From contig NZ_JAIXZS010000055.1 of the NCBI RefSeq assembly GCF_027489515.1, forward strand, positions 1-58,529: a stretch of DNA of 58,529 nucleotides, written 5' to 3'. This document shows positions 27,204 to 35,641 of the stretch, in pieces. The stretch's first letter is position 1. Each line of letters starts with the position of its first letter. The position numbers were made by a program, and so were the translations under genes. The stretch comes from Novosphingobium sp. (GTDB taxonomy: Bacteria; Pseudomonadota; Alphaproteobacteria; Sphingomonadales; Sphingomonadaceae). The notes beneath the pieces were generated by a model. It did not search any database. It saw nothing but the letters and a program-made list of their open reading frames with translations, and was not told the DNA's origin.

Positions 27204-28238
27204 ATGGGCCGCAGGCCGTCCAACAAGCCGACCAGTTTCGATATCGCCTATCTGGCGGGCGTTTCGCAGCCAACGGTGAGCCGGGCGCTGCGCGGCAGCA
27301 AGTCGGTCAGCCTCGCCACGCGCCAGAAGATCGAGGCGATTGCCCGCCAACTTGGCTACACGGTCGACAAGAACGCTTCTTCGCTGCGTTCGCAGCGCTC
27401 GAACACGCTGGCGCTGCTGTTTTTCGAGGACCCGACGCCAGACGAGTCCGGGATCAACCCGTTCTTCCTCGCCATGCTCGGCTCGATCACCCGGCACTGC
27501 GCGGCGCGCGGGCTTGATCTGCTGATCTCGTTCCAGCGGCTCGATGATGATTGGCACAAGCGGTATCAGGACAGCCACCGTGCCGACGGACTCATCCTGC
27601 TCGGCTATGGCGACTACACGCTCTACGAAAGCCGCCTGCGCCAATTGGTGCGCAGCGGCGCGCATTTCGTACGCTGGGGTGCAGTAGAGCCCGATACTAT
27701 CGGTGCCACGGTCGGTTCGGACAATTTCGGCGCGGGCCGCCTTGCAGGAGAGCACCTCCTGGCGCGCGGACGGCGCAGTATCGCGTTTCTGGGCCAGGCG
27801 GACAGCCACTATCCCGAGTTCAAGAACCGCTATGAGGGACTTGTCCGCGCGGTCGAGACGGCGGGGCTGACGCATGATCCCGAGCTTGTCGTGCCGGCGA
27901 TCTCCTCTGAAGAACTGGGCTATCAGGCCGCGCGCAAGCTCATGCAGGGCGGCAAGGCGTTCGATGCCATCTTTGCGGCCAGCGATCTTATCGCCATCGG
28001 GGCGATGCGCGCGCTGGCGGAGGCGGGGCTCAGCGTTCCCAGTGATGTCGCCGTCGTTGGCTTCGACGATATCCCGGCTGCCAGCCTGACCTCGCCGCCG
28101 CTCACCACGGTGATGCAGGACATGCGCCATGCCGGGGTCGCGCTGGTGGAAACGGTGATGGCGCAAGTCGAGGACAAACCGCCGCCCTCGCCATTCCTGC
28201 CCACCCGCCTTGTCGTGCGCGGCAGTACGGGCGGGTAG
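27204..28238 (+). CDS. LacI-family transcriptional regulator of the maltodextrin locus
   Basis: This 344-residue regulator has an N-terminal LacI helix-turn-helix (FDIAYLAGVSQPTVSRALRG) and hinge (GYTVDKNASSLRSQRSN), then a periplasmic-binding-protein-like sensor domain with the VVGFDDIPAASLTSPPLTT block. It is divergent from the TonB receptor and points toward the sugar transporter. The ATG lies 9 nt after GGAGGAGG; an in-frame TTG three codons upstream is less likely. It probably represses the receptor, the hydrolase operon and the transporter until a glucoside inducer binds, inferred from context and from repeated palindromes in the promoters. Confidence 0.92.
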   Translation: MGRRPSNKPTSFDIAYLAGVSQPTVSRALRGSKSVSLATRQKIEAIARQLGYTVDKNASSLRSQRSNTLALLFFEDPTPDESGINPFFLAMLGSITRHCAARGLDLLISFQRLDDDWHKRYQDSHRADGLILLGYGDYTLYESRLRQLVRSGAHFVRWGAVEPDTIGATVGSDNFGAGRLAGEHLLARGRRSIAFLGQADSHYPEFKNRYEGLVRAVETAGLTHDPELVVPAISSEELGYQAARKLMQGGKAFDAIFAASDLIAIGAMRALAEAGLSVPSDVAVVGFDDIPAASLTSPPLTTVMQDMRHAGVALVETVMAQVEDKPPPSPFLPTRLVVRGSTGG

Positions 28239-28247
28239 TTCGGCCCT

Positions 28248-28259
28248 GCATATTAATGC
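28248..28259. promoter_or_regulatory. LacI-family operator candidate 1 upstream of sugar transporter
   Basis: GCATATTAATGC matches GCATANNTATGC with one mismatch and lies in a longer palindrome, CCTGCAT-ATTA-ATGCAGG (28245-28262). It lies 120 nt upstream of the transporter start and just after the lacI stop. Confidence 0.5.
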
Positions 28260-28272
28260 AGGCATATGGATA

Positions 28273-28284
28273 ACATTCGTATGC
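28273..28284. promoter_or_regulatory. LacI-family operator candidate 2 upstream of sugar transporter
   Basis: ACATTCGTATGC matches GCATANNTATGC with two mismatches and has the central CG typical of LacI operators. It is centred 25 bp from candidate 1, so two dimers could bind side by side. Confidence 0.48.
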
Positions 28285-28379
28285 ATTGCTGCTCACGTGG
28301 CAACGCTCGCCTAGGGACAAGGCAGAGATAACAAAGCAGATGACCCGGCTATCCGGGCGCATCGGGGGAGCCGAACCGC

Positions 28380-29855
28380 GTGACCACTCGCCAGAAACCG
28401 CAGCAGTCCTTCTGGGGGCTGTGGAACGTGAGCTTCGGCTTCTTCGGCATCCAGCTCGCCTTCGGGCTGCAGAACGCCAATGTCAGCCGCATCTTCCAGT
28501 CGCTTGGCAGCAGTGTCGACGACCTCGCGTTTCTCTGGATCGCCGGGCCGGTGACCGGCCTTATCGTGCAGCCGCTGATCGGGCACTATTCGGACCGCAC
28601 GTGGGGCCGCTTCGGGCGGCGGCGGCCCTATTTCGTGGCAGGCGCAGTGCTTTCGGCGCTGGCGCTGCTGGGCCTGCCACAGACGGGTGTGCTTCTGCTC
28701 GCGGCGGGCTTCCTCTGGTTGCTCGATGCCTCGCTCAATATCGCGATGGAGCCCTTCCGCGCCTTCGTGGGCGACATGACGCCTGATGACCAGCGCGCAC
28801 AAGGGTTTGCGCTACAAACCTGGTTCATCGGTGCGGGCGCAGTGATCGGCAGCGTGCTGCCGGCGGTGTTCACCCACTTCGGCATTGCCAACACGGCGCC
28901 GGAGGGCGTCATCCCGGATTCCGTGCGGTTGAGCTTCTATATCGGTGCGGCAGCGATGGTGCTGGCGGTCGCGTGGACCGCCTTCAACGTTCAAGAGTAC
29001 GGCCCTGAAGAAATGGCGGCGTTCAATGGCGACCGGAGCCATGCCGCAGAGCAAGCACAAGCACTTGTCTATTCGCCGCGCGGGCCGATGTGGCTGGTGA
29101 TTGGCGCGGCTCTGCTCGCGGCGGTGAACGAACTGGGACTCGACAAGCAGCTCTATGTGCTGGGCGGCGGGCTCGCTCTCTTTGGCTTCGCACAGATCGT
29201 GCTGCGCGCCACCAAGGCCAAAGGCGCGCTGGCAGAAATCATGAGCGACCTGGCGCAGATGCCCGCGCAGATGCGGCAATTGGCGGTAGCCCAGTTCTTC
29301 ACCTGGACCGGCCTGTTCATCCTGTGGATCTACACGACGCCGGTCGTCACAAAGTATGCCTTCGGGGCGACGGACACGACGGGCGCGGCCTATAATGCCG
29401 GCGCCGACTGGGTGGGCGTGATGTTCGCGTTCTACAACGGCGTGGCGGCGTTCGCGGCGTTCCTGCTGCCGTTGCTGGCAAAGCGCATCGGCAATGCGCA
29501 AACGCATGCGCTCTGCCTGCTTGGCGGCGGTTCGGGCCTTCTGATGTTGCTCGTCGTGCGCGATCCGTGGCTGCTGTTGCTGCCGATGGTCTTCGTCGGC
29601 GTGGCCTGGGCCTCGATCCTCGCGATGCCTTACGTGATCCTCACGCGGGTGCTGCCGCCGCACAAGTTCGGCATCTACATCGGCGTGTTCAACGTGTTCA
29701 TCGTCGTGCCGCAGCTCATGGTCGCGACGATCATGGGCGGGGTGATCCGCAGTTTCTTCCCCACCGAACCCAAGTGGACCATGCTCGTGGGCGCGGTGGT
29801 GCTGGCCGCTGCCGCGTTCGCAATGCTGCGCGTGCGCGAGGAAAAGGCGGCCTAA
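28380..29855 (+). CDS. MFS sugar transporter (SLC45/GPH-like)
   Basis: This 491-residue protein has about twelve membrane helices. The N-terminus has WNVSFGFFGIQLAFGLQNANVS, and the loop GHYSDRTWGRFGRRRPY matches sucrose/maltose transporters of the SLC45/GPH group. It would carry maltose or short maltodextrins across the inner membrane after periplasmic processing. The start is GTG, with GGGGGAG 9 nt upstream. It follows lacI in the same direction and shares LacI-like palindromes in its upstream region. Its stop overlaps the stop of the converging SDR gene, which marks the end of the sugar locus. Confidence 0.9.
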   Translation: MTTRQKPQQSFWGLWNVSFGFFGIQLAFGLQNANVSRIFQSLGSSVDDLAFLWIAGPVTGLIVQPLIGHYSDRTWGRFGRRRPYFVAGAVLSALALLGLPQTGVLLLAAGFLWLLDASLNIAMEPFRAFVGDMTPDDQRAQGFALQTWFIGAGAVIGSVLPAVFTHFGIANTAPEGVIPDSVRLSFYIGAAAMVLAVAWTAFNVQEYGPEEMAAFNGDRSHAAEQAQALVYSPRGPMWLVIGAALLAAVNELGLDKQLYVLGGGLALFGFAQIVLRATKAKGALAEIMSDLAQMPAQMRQLAVAQFFTWTGLFILWIYTTPVVTKYAFGATDTTGAAYNAGADWVGVMFAFYNGVAAFAAFLLPLLAKRIGNAQTHALCLLGGGSGLLMLLVVRDPWLLLLPMVFVGVAWASILAMPYVILTRVLPPHKFGIYIGVFNVFIVVPQLMVATIMGGVIRSFFPTEPKWTMLVGAVVLAAAAFAMLRVREEKAA

Positions 29856-30688
29856 TACTGAAAGGCGGCTTGCGGGACTGCGTCCATCAAGGCTTCATTG
29901 CGCTCGCGCATCTTGTCGCGGAACTCACCGTGGGTGACGATATGGAGCCGGCCCGCAAGAATGCCTTCGGCGACGATTTCACCGACGGTTTCCGGGTCCA
30001 TCCAGTCATTCCCGGGCGGGCGTTCCAGCAGCGATGCCTCGCTATTGGCAAAACCGCTGCCTTCGCGCAGGTGCGCCGGGCGGTTGAGGGCGGCCTCATG
30101 AATATTGGATCGCACGAACGCCGGGCAGAGCACCGACATGCCGATCCCCTTCCCCGCCAGTTCCTCTCGCATGTTCTCCGAGAGGTTCAGCACTGCGGCC
30201 TTGCCCGCCGCATAGATCGCGAAATTGGCGGGCATCCGCACCGCTGCGGCAAGCGAGGAAACGTTGACCACATGCCCGCCGCGCCCATGCGCGATCATGC
30301 GCGGAAGAAAGCTTTGGAGGCCATTGACCACGCCGCCCAGATTGACGCCGAGGCCATAATCCCAATCGGCATAGCCCGCTTCGAGCACCGGGCCTTCGAC
30401 GCCGACACCGGCATTGTTGACAAGAATGTCTATCCCGCCGAGTTCGATATCCATACGCTCAGCGACAGCCGCGAACGCGGCGCGATCGGTAACGTCGAGG
30501 GTCAGCGCAGCCACCGTATTGGCAAGGCCGGCCTCGCGGATTTCCACCAGCGCACGGTCGATGTGATCGGGCCTGAGATCCGCAATCACCACGAAGGCGC
30601 CGCGCTTCGCCAGCGCCTTGACGATACCGAGACCGATCCCGCTCGCCCCGCCGGTGACGAAAACCCGCTTGTTGTGGAAACTGCGCAT
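29852..30688 (-). CDS. Short-chain dehydrogenase/reductase
   Basis: This 278-residue classical SDR has the cofactor motif TGGASGIG near residue 13, the NNAGVG motif, and the catalytic YAAGK preceded by a serine in VNVSSLAA. The acidic residue after strand 2 (ADLRPD) suggests NAD rather than NADP. It is the last gene of the long minus-strand catabolic run, 11 nt after the SnoaL-like gene. It could oxidise a benzylic or side-chain alcohol of an aromatic intermediate; the substrate is inferred only from its neighbours. GAGAGGG lies before the ATG. Confidence 0.88.
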   Translation of the reverse strand: MRSFHNKRVFVTGGASGIGLGIVKALAKRGAFVVIADLRPDHIDRALVEIREAGLANTVAALTLDVTDRAAFAAVAERMDIELGGIDILVNNAGVGVEGPVLEAGYADWDYGLGVNLGGVVNGLQSFLPRMIAHGRGGHVVNVSSLAAAVRMPANFAIYAAGKAAVLNLSENMREELAGKGIGMSVLCPAFVRSNIHEAALNRPAHLREGSGFANSEASLLERPPGNDWMDPETVGEIVAEGILAGRLHIVTHGEFRDKMRERNEALMDAVPQAAFQY

Positions 30689-30699
30689 GGGCCCTCTCT

Positions 30700-31335
30700 T
30701 CAGCCCTGATAGACCCAGTAGCGCGGACCGAAGCGGGCTTCGAGTTCGGCCAGCTTGGCCTTGTGGATGGCTTGAATGGCAGCCGGTGTCGTCGCCTCAT
30801 CCGCTGGCACTTCCTCTAGCCGGATGCTGGTCGGATCTTCATAAAGGTGTTCGCCTGCGAGCCGCGCCCTGTCGTCGTAGGGCCAGATAAAGGCCTGACG
30901 GCTCGACACGTGGTAGAGCGCGTCGGCTTTGGGTGCATCATAGCCCATGGCGGCAAGGTCCGCGCCCTTGGCGAGCTGGTGGAAAGTGATCTCGTCGCAG
31001 ATGCCCCAGTCATTCACCGCAAGGCGGTCGTCCGAGTGCCAGAGCACCGCCTGCCCGACGCTGTTGTAGAAGCCCTTCACACCATCCTTGCCCTCGATCA
31101 CGGCGGGGTTTGCGCCCCAGGTGACGCGATAGACCGGGTGGTCGACCATCATGTCGCTGGCGGTGATGTCATCGAACAGCCCTGCCCCTTCGAGGTGCAC
31201 GTGGCGCCAGAAGTTGAGGAGGATCGCGCGGTGCAGCGGGTTCGTGGTCGCATCGAAGAGCGCCTCGGTTGGGTTCATGCATTCGAATACCGCACGTTCG
31301 ATCGCGTTTGTCGGCAGGGTCGTCGCGATGTTCAT
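30700..31335 (-). CDS. SnoaL/NTF2-like protein
   Basis: This 211-residue protein starts at the ATG of MNIATT, preceded by AAGGAG. Composition and length fit the NTF2/SnoaL cone fold: a helical N-terminus with LLNFWRHVHLEGAG, then alternating strands including MVDHPVYRVTWG and a late VSSRQAFIWPYDD. Such proteins are small hydratases, isomerases or cyclases, and several are encoded in aromatic or steroid clusters. It lies between an MDR dehydrogenase and an SDR. No catalytic pair can be assigned from sequence alone, and the fold call is moderate. Confidence 0.65.
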   Translation of the reverse strand: MNIATTLPTNAIERAVFECMNPTEALFDATTNPLHRAILLNFWRHVHLEGAGLFDDITASDMMVDHPVYRVTWGANPAVIEGKDGVKGFYNSVGQAVLWHSDDRLAVNDWGICDEITFHQLAKGADLAAMGYDAPKADALYHVSSRQAFIWPYDDRARLAGEHLYEDPTSIRLEEVPADEATTPAAIQAIHKAKLAELEARFGPRYWVYQG

Positions 31336-31358
31336 CGGCCTCTCCTTGTGTGTTTTTT

Positions 31359-32366
31359 TCACGTTCCCGGCGCGATCAGCACCTTGCACTGTTCGGTGCG
31401 GCGGCGGAGCGCCTCGAACACGGTGGGGGTGCTATCGAGCGGGATGGTTTCGGTAACGAGGAGGCGCGGTTCGGCGGCGCCCCTATCCAGCGCATCGAGT
31501 GCGGCCTGGTATTCGTGCGTGGTGAAGAAGGCCGAGGTGATCAGGCGCACTTCCTTCGAGAGCATGGCAAAGCTGTTGAAGGTATCGGGAACGGTGCATA
31601 GGCCAAGCAGCACGATGCAGCCGCGCGGCCGCACCTGCTCCACCGCCTGTGCAATGAGGCCCGGAACGCCAACGCATTCGAATACCACGTCTGCCTTGCC
31701 GCCCAGTGCCCGCTCTGCGGCGCCAATGGGATCGATCCGGTCGGCGATGAAATCATGTGCCCCCATGCTGAGCGCACGTTCCTGCTGCCAGGTGGCGACA
31801 TCCTGCATGACGACCCGCCCTGCCCCCATGCGGCGCGCCCAGAAGGCGGTGGCAAGGCCAATGGGTCCCGCGCCGAGGATCAGCACCTTGTCGCCGATCC
31901 GCATGCCCGCCATGGCCACGCCGTGGAGCGCGACGGCGAGCGGTTCGATGATTGCACCATCGGCAAGGCTGGCGGATCTCGGCAGCTTCACGCACTGATT
32001 TGGCATGGTGAGCGCATACTCGGCATAGCCGCCACCCTGCAGGCCAAATCTGTCGCACCACGAGACATTGCCGGCGAGGCAAGCCGGGCAGCTGCCGCAG
32101 CTCTTGAGCGGGCTGACTGCGACGAGGTCCCCCTTGGCGAGCCCTTCAACACCTTTGCCAAGCTCGATGACTTCGCCCGCAAACTCATGTCCGAGGATCG
32201 AGCCCGCGCCCTGCCCGTAGGCCGGGTCCTCGGTCATGTGCAAGTCGGAGCCGCAAATGCCGCAGCGGCCGATCTTTACCATAACTTCGCCCGCACCAGG
32301 CACGGGATCGGGCACCGTCTCGACCGTGAGCGGCTTGTGCAGGCCCTGCATAACGGCAGCGCGCAT
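31359..32366 (-). CDS. Zinc-dependent medium-chain alcohol dehydrogenase
   Basis: This 335-residue MDR-family enzyme binds catalytic zinc through the CGICGSDLH region and GHEFAGEV. It carries a structural-zinc cysteine cluster (CGSCPACLAGNVSWC), and the Rossmann motif is GAGPIGL. It resembles threonine/sorbitol/butanediol-type dehydrogenases. Within the island it could oxidise a secondary aryl alcohol to an aryl ketone. GAGGAG is 8 nt before the ATG. SnoaL and SDR genes flank it in the same direction with short gaps. Confidence 0.92.
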   Translation of the reverse strand: MRAAVMQGLHKPLTVETVPDPVPGAGEVMVKIGRCGICGSDLHMTEDPAYGQGAGSILGHEFAGEVIELGKGVEGLAKGDLVAVSPLKSCGSCPACLAGNVSWCDRFGLQGGGYAEYALTMPNQCVKLPRSASLADGAIIEPLAVALHGVAMAGMRIGDKVLILGAGPIGLATAFWARRMGAGRVVMQDVATWQQERALSMGAHDFIADRIDPIGAAERALGGKADVVFECVGVPGLIAQAVEQVRPRGCIVLLGLCTVPDTFNSFAMLSKEVRLITSAFFTTHEYQAALDALDRGAAEPRLLVTETIPLDSTPTVFEALRRRTEQCKVLIAPGT

Positions 32367-32391
32367 GTATCTTGCTCCTCAGTGCGCCGGC

Positions 32392-33141
32392 TTAATGCGC
32401 GGTTTGGCCGCCATCGATGGCGATGGTAGCGCCATTGATGAAGCTCGCTGCATCAGAGCAGAGGTGCAACACCGTACCGGCGATCTCCTCGGGCTGTGCG
32501 GCGCGTCCGCTCACATTTCCGGCGAAGAAGGCTGCACGAAAGTTCGGGTCGTCGGCCCAATGCTGCGTCATCGGGGTGACGACAAAGCCGGGGGCGATGG
32601 CGTTCACGCGGATGTTCGCTTGCGCATACTCCACCGCCGCCGCCTTGGTCAGGCCCGAAACGGCGTGCTTCATGGCGCAATAGACGCTCATGTTCGGGTC
32701 CGCGATCAGCGCGCCGACCGATGCCGTGTTGACGATGGCCCCGCCGCCGACTTTCAGGAAATGGCGGATTTCGGCCTGCATCGCAAAGAACACGCCCTTG
32801 AAATCAACGTCGATGGCGAGGTTCATTTCCTCCACGGTCACTTCGTGGATCGGGCGCTGAGGCGGTAGGACTCCGGCGTTGTTGAAGGCCGCATCCATCC
32901 GGCCATAGCGCTGGATGCAGGCCGCGACGAGGGCGTCCATCGCGGCGGCATCGGTGACGTTGGCATGCTGGAACGAAGCCTCGCCGCCGGCCTGCTTGAT
33001 GATCGCGACCGTTTCCTCGGCGCGCGAATCGATATCGCCGATGATCACCTTGGCACCCTTGCTGGCAAAAGCGACACAAGCGGCGCGGCCGATGCCTGTG
33101 GCTCCGCCGGTGACGAGGACCGCTTTGTCCGCGAACGTCAT
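32392..33141 (-). CDS. Short-chain dehydrogenase/reductase (glucose-1-dehydrogenase-like)
   Basis: This 249-residue classical SDR has TGGATGIG near the N-terminus, an NNAGVLPP motif and the active-site YCAMK. The C-terminus has the usual SFINGATIAIDGGQTAH. Asp in GDIDSR after the second strand favours NAD. The ATG of MTFADK overlaps the MBL stop by 4 nt (ATGA); an ATG three codons upstream is also possible. It is translationally coupled to the periplasmic hydrolase and flavocytochrome genes, so it probably acts on their product once inside the cell. Confidence 0.92.
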   Translation of the reverse strand: MTFADKAVLVTGGATGIGRAACVAFASKGAKVIIGDIDSRAEETVAIIKQAGGEASFQHANVTDAAAMDALVAACIQRYGRMDAAFNNAGVLPPQRPIHEVTVEEMNLAIDVDFKGVFFAMQAEIRHFLKVGGGAIVNTASVGALIADPNMSVYCAMKHAVSGLTKAAAVEYAQANIRVNAIAPGFVVTPMTQHWADDPNFRAAFFAGNVSGRAAQPEEIAGTVLHLCSDAASFINGATIAIDGGQTAH

Positions 33142-34025
33142 TCCGTCCATGCCGCCTGCTCCCCCTTGGCGACGCGCGAGGAATTGCCGAGCAGGAAATC
33201 GCCCAGCACGTCCACCGCATCCGGAAATGCCTTCTTCACCCGCGCGGCCAGATCGGCGCTGTCTTTCGACGCGGCGACCAGCTTCGGCCATTCAGCAATA
33301 TAGCGACGCGTGAACTCAAGGCCCGAAGCATCGTTCGGCGTGCCTGGCTTGTCGTGTCCGGCGACAACAATTTCGGGCTTCAGGGCAATGAACCCGTCAT
33401 TCGCCTTGCCCCAGGCGGCGATAGCCGCGGCATCATGCTCGCCCATCCACAGGAACATCTGGTTGTAGACGAGGTCGCCCGGGAAAAGCGCCTTGATCGA
33501 AGGCGCCCAGAGCGCCGTGGCGTGGACGTGATCGCCCTGCACCGGCCCAAGGACCTTGAGTTCCTTGCCCTCGAGCATGATCGTATCGCCTTCCATCGCG
33601 GCGGGCGCGGTGGGATGGCGCGGCGAATTGACGCCCAACACCGGATACCAGCGCTTCACCTTGAAGGGCAGCGAGCGCCAGATATCGGCGGCGACCACCG
33701 GATGCGCAACGATCTTCGCATCCGGGAAAGCATCCTGCAGCACTTCCATCGCGAAGAAGTGATCGGGATGGTCGTGCGTGATGAAGATCGTGGTGAGGTG
33801 CTTGCCGCTATCAAGCACCATCGCGACGACACGGTGGGCATCGGCGCGGGTGAACGGCGCGTCTACCAGCACGGCGTCCTTATCGCCTTTGATCAGCGCG
33901 ATGTTCGCGAAGAGCGAGCCGCCGCTGGTGCGCAGGGTTTCGACCGTGAGCGGCTTTTCCTGCGCGTGTGCTGTGGTGGAAAGCAGCACGGCGGCGAGCG
34001 CCAGAAGGGTTTTCCTGATCATCAT
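33138..34025 (-). CDS. Exported metallo-beta-lactamase-fold hydrolase
   Basis: This 295-residue protein starts at tandem ATG codons that overlap the flavoprotein stop. A signal peptide (about 1-22, ending AHA) leads to a metallo-beta-lactamase fold with the metal motif HDHPDH at residues 84-89. Further metal ligands probably come from H in GDHVHA, D in FPGDLVYN and H in VVAGHDKPG. Its periplasmic location matches that of the Tat-exported flavoprotein and the cytochrome. It may hydrolyse an ester or lactone produced there, or protect against beta-lactams; the operon position favours a catabolic role. It is coupled on both sides by 4-nt overlaps. Confidence 0.88.
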   Translation of the reverse strand: MMIRKTLLALAAVLLSTTAHAQEKPLTVETLRTSGGSLFANIALIKGDKDAVLVDAPFTRADAHRVVAMVLDSGKHLTTIFITHDHPDHFFAMEVLQDAFPDAKIVAHPVVAADIWRSLPFKVKRWYPVLGVNSPRHPTAPAAMEGDTIMLEGKELKVLGPVQGDHVHATALWAPSIKALFPGDLVYNQMFLWMGEHDAAAIAAWGKANDGFIALKPEIVVAGHDKPGTPNDASGLEFTRRYIAEWPKLVAASKDSADLAARVKKAFPDAVDVLGDFLLGNSSRVAKGEQAAWTE

Positions 34026-35641
34026 GCGATCCCTGATTTGCCGGGGGCGAGGATATGGTTGGGGTCGAGAGCGTCCTTGAGCTTCGCGTTGAAGGCGCGG
34101 TTCACGGTGCCAAATTGCTGCGCAACAAGGTCCATCGCATGAACGCCGGTGCGGTAGCTTGCCCAACCGCGCTCGCCGAAACCCGTCACCAGTTCGCGGT
34201 AACAATCGTCGGCGCGCTTTTCTTCTGCCGGGTCCGACTTGTCGTAAAGCAGCGCGATGATGTGGTGCAGTTCGCGGCTGCCGATGGCGAAGGCGGCGGT
34301 ATAATCGAAGCCGTGCTTGCCCAGGATCTGCTTGGCAAGTTCGACCTGACCCTGGGTCTCGCTGCCCTTGGCGGGGGCAACGGGCGCGAACCAGGCAAGC
34401 CCGCCTCCGTTCCCACGCCAGCGCGCGAGGCCGATTTCGTCAAGGTTGAGGCCGCCCTGCATGAGAGTGGCGTGGTGGTGGAACCACGAGTTGTCGCCCA
34501 TCTCGGCTTCGGTGAGGACCTCGCCATCGATCGCGGCGAAGGCGGCGCGGATGATCTTCTCGCTCTCGGCGATCATCCCTTCCGTGCCGTAAAGCGCGAT
34601 GTAGGTGTTCCACATGCCGAGGTTGTTGGCCTGCGCCGCCTTGGCAACCGCTTCGTCGGTAATCGGGCCAGCGCCGTCCCAAACCTCGCCGCGGCGCTTG
34701 AACATGGCGAGCTGGTATGCCCCGCCCATCATCAGCACAACGTTGGGCACGATATTGGCAATGCGCAGCGGGCGCATCGCCTCGACGATGCGGGCGACGT
34801 CTTCCATCTTTTTGTGGCGGATGACGAAGGGCTTGTAGACCGGCGGTGCGGGCATCAGCCACATGCCCATCTTGGTCACCACGCCGAAGTTCGACTGGGT
34901 AAACAGGCCGTCGAGATAGGGCCCGTAGCCCCACTTGAACGCCTGCCAGGCGGAAGGATTCTTCGTCGAGCCCATGCCTGTGCGCAAAATTTCACCATCC
35001 GCGAGGACGACTTCCATGCCGCACTGAACCATGAAGTGCTCGCCATAAGGCGTGTAGCCGACGCCGCGGTCGAGCGTGTTGCCAACCGGGCTGGCGATGG
35101 GGCCGACGGTAGGCACGTCGATCCACAAAGGCAGGTTGTTCTCGACCAGATAGTCCTTGAGCTGGCGATAGGTCACGCCAGGCTCGACCAGCGCCGTGCA
35201 CAGCTCGGGATCGACCGAGATGATGCGGTTCATCCGCTTCAGATCGAGGATCATCTGCCCCGGCATGGCAGTGGTCGTCATGCCGTAGCCCATGTTCTTG
35301 CCGGTGGAGACCGGCCAGATCGGCTGCCGGAACTCGTTGGCGATCTTCACGATCGCCTGGACCTGCTCCACGGTCTCCGGGCAGACCGCGCCGACGGGGA
35401 CGTGCTTGCCATAGGGATCGGGCGTGTACGATTTCTTCCACGGCGCCACGGCTTCGGGATCGGCAAAGACCCAATCATCGCCGACGACCTTGCGCATGGC
35501 GGCGACGGCGCTCTTGAAATCGGCCTTCTTCAGGCCGGGCGCGAGGACGGCTTTCGCCTTGGCACCGGTGCCGAGGCCCACGGCGGCGGCCGAAGCGGCG
35601 CCCGCGCCAAGCAGCGAGCGGCGATCGAGATTGACGGTCAT
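34022..35641 (-). CDS. Tat-exported FAD-linked oxidase (p-cresol methylhydroxylase/vanillyl-alcohol-oxidase family)
   Basis: This 539-residue protein has a twin-arginine signal (LDRRSLLG at residues 5-12), then a PCMH-type FAD domain with VSTGKNMGYG (Tyr119) and DRGVGYTPYGEHF. The C-terminal substrate domain ends in the family block containing Tyr496-Arg497 and DPNHILAPGKSG. These match 4-cresol, 4-ethylphenol and eugenol hydroxylases that oxidise the carbon para to a phenol and pass electrons to cytochrome c, whose gene overlaps upstream. The place where relatives have a His or Tyr that binds FAD covalently appears to be Leu415 (GGGLAWFAP), so the flavin may be non-covalent. Substrate inferred: a 4-alkylphenol or 4-hydroxyphenyl alcohol. 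Confidence 0.9.
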   Translation of the reverse strand: MTVNLDRRSLLGAGAASAAAVGLGTGAKAKAVLAPGLKKADFKSAVAAMRKVVGDDWVFADPEAVAPWKKSYTPDPYGKHVPVGAVCPETVEQVQAIVKIANEFRQPIWPVSTGKNMGYGMTTTAMPGQMILDLKRMNRIISVDPELCTALVEPGVTYRQLKDYLVENNLPLWIDVPTVGPIASPVGNTLDRGVGYTPYGEHFMVQCGMEVVLADGEILRTGMGSTKNPSAWQAFKWGYGPYLDGLFTQSNFGVVTKMGMWLMPAPPVYKPFVIRHKKMEDVARIVEAMRPLRIANIVPNVVLMMGGAYQLAMFKRRGEVWDGAGPITDEAVAKAAQANNLGMWNTYIALYGTEGMIAESEKIIRAAFAAIDGEVLTEAEMGDNSWFHHHATLMQGGLNLDEIGLARWRGNGGGLAWFAPVAPAKGSETQGQVELAKQILGKHGFDYTAAFAIGSRELHHIIALLYDKSDPAEEKRADDCYRELVTGFGERGWASYRTGVHAMDLVAQQFGTVNRAFNAKLKDALDPNHILAPGKSGIA

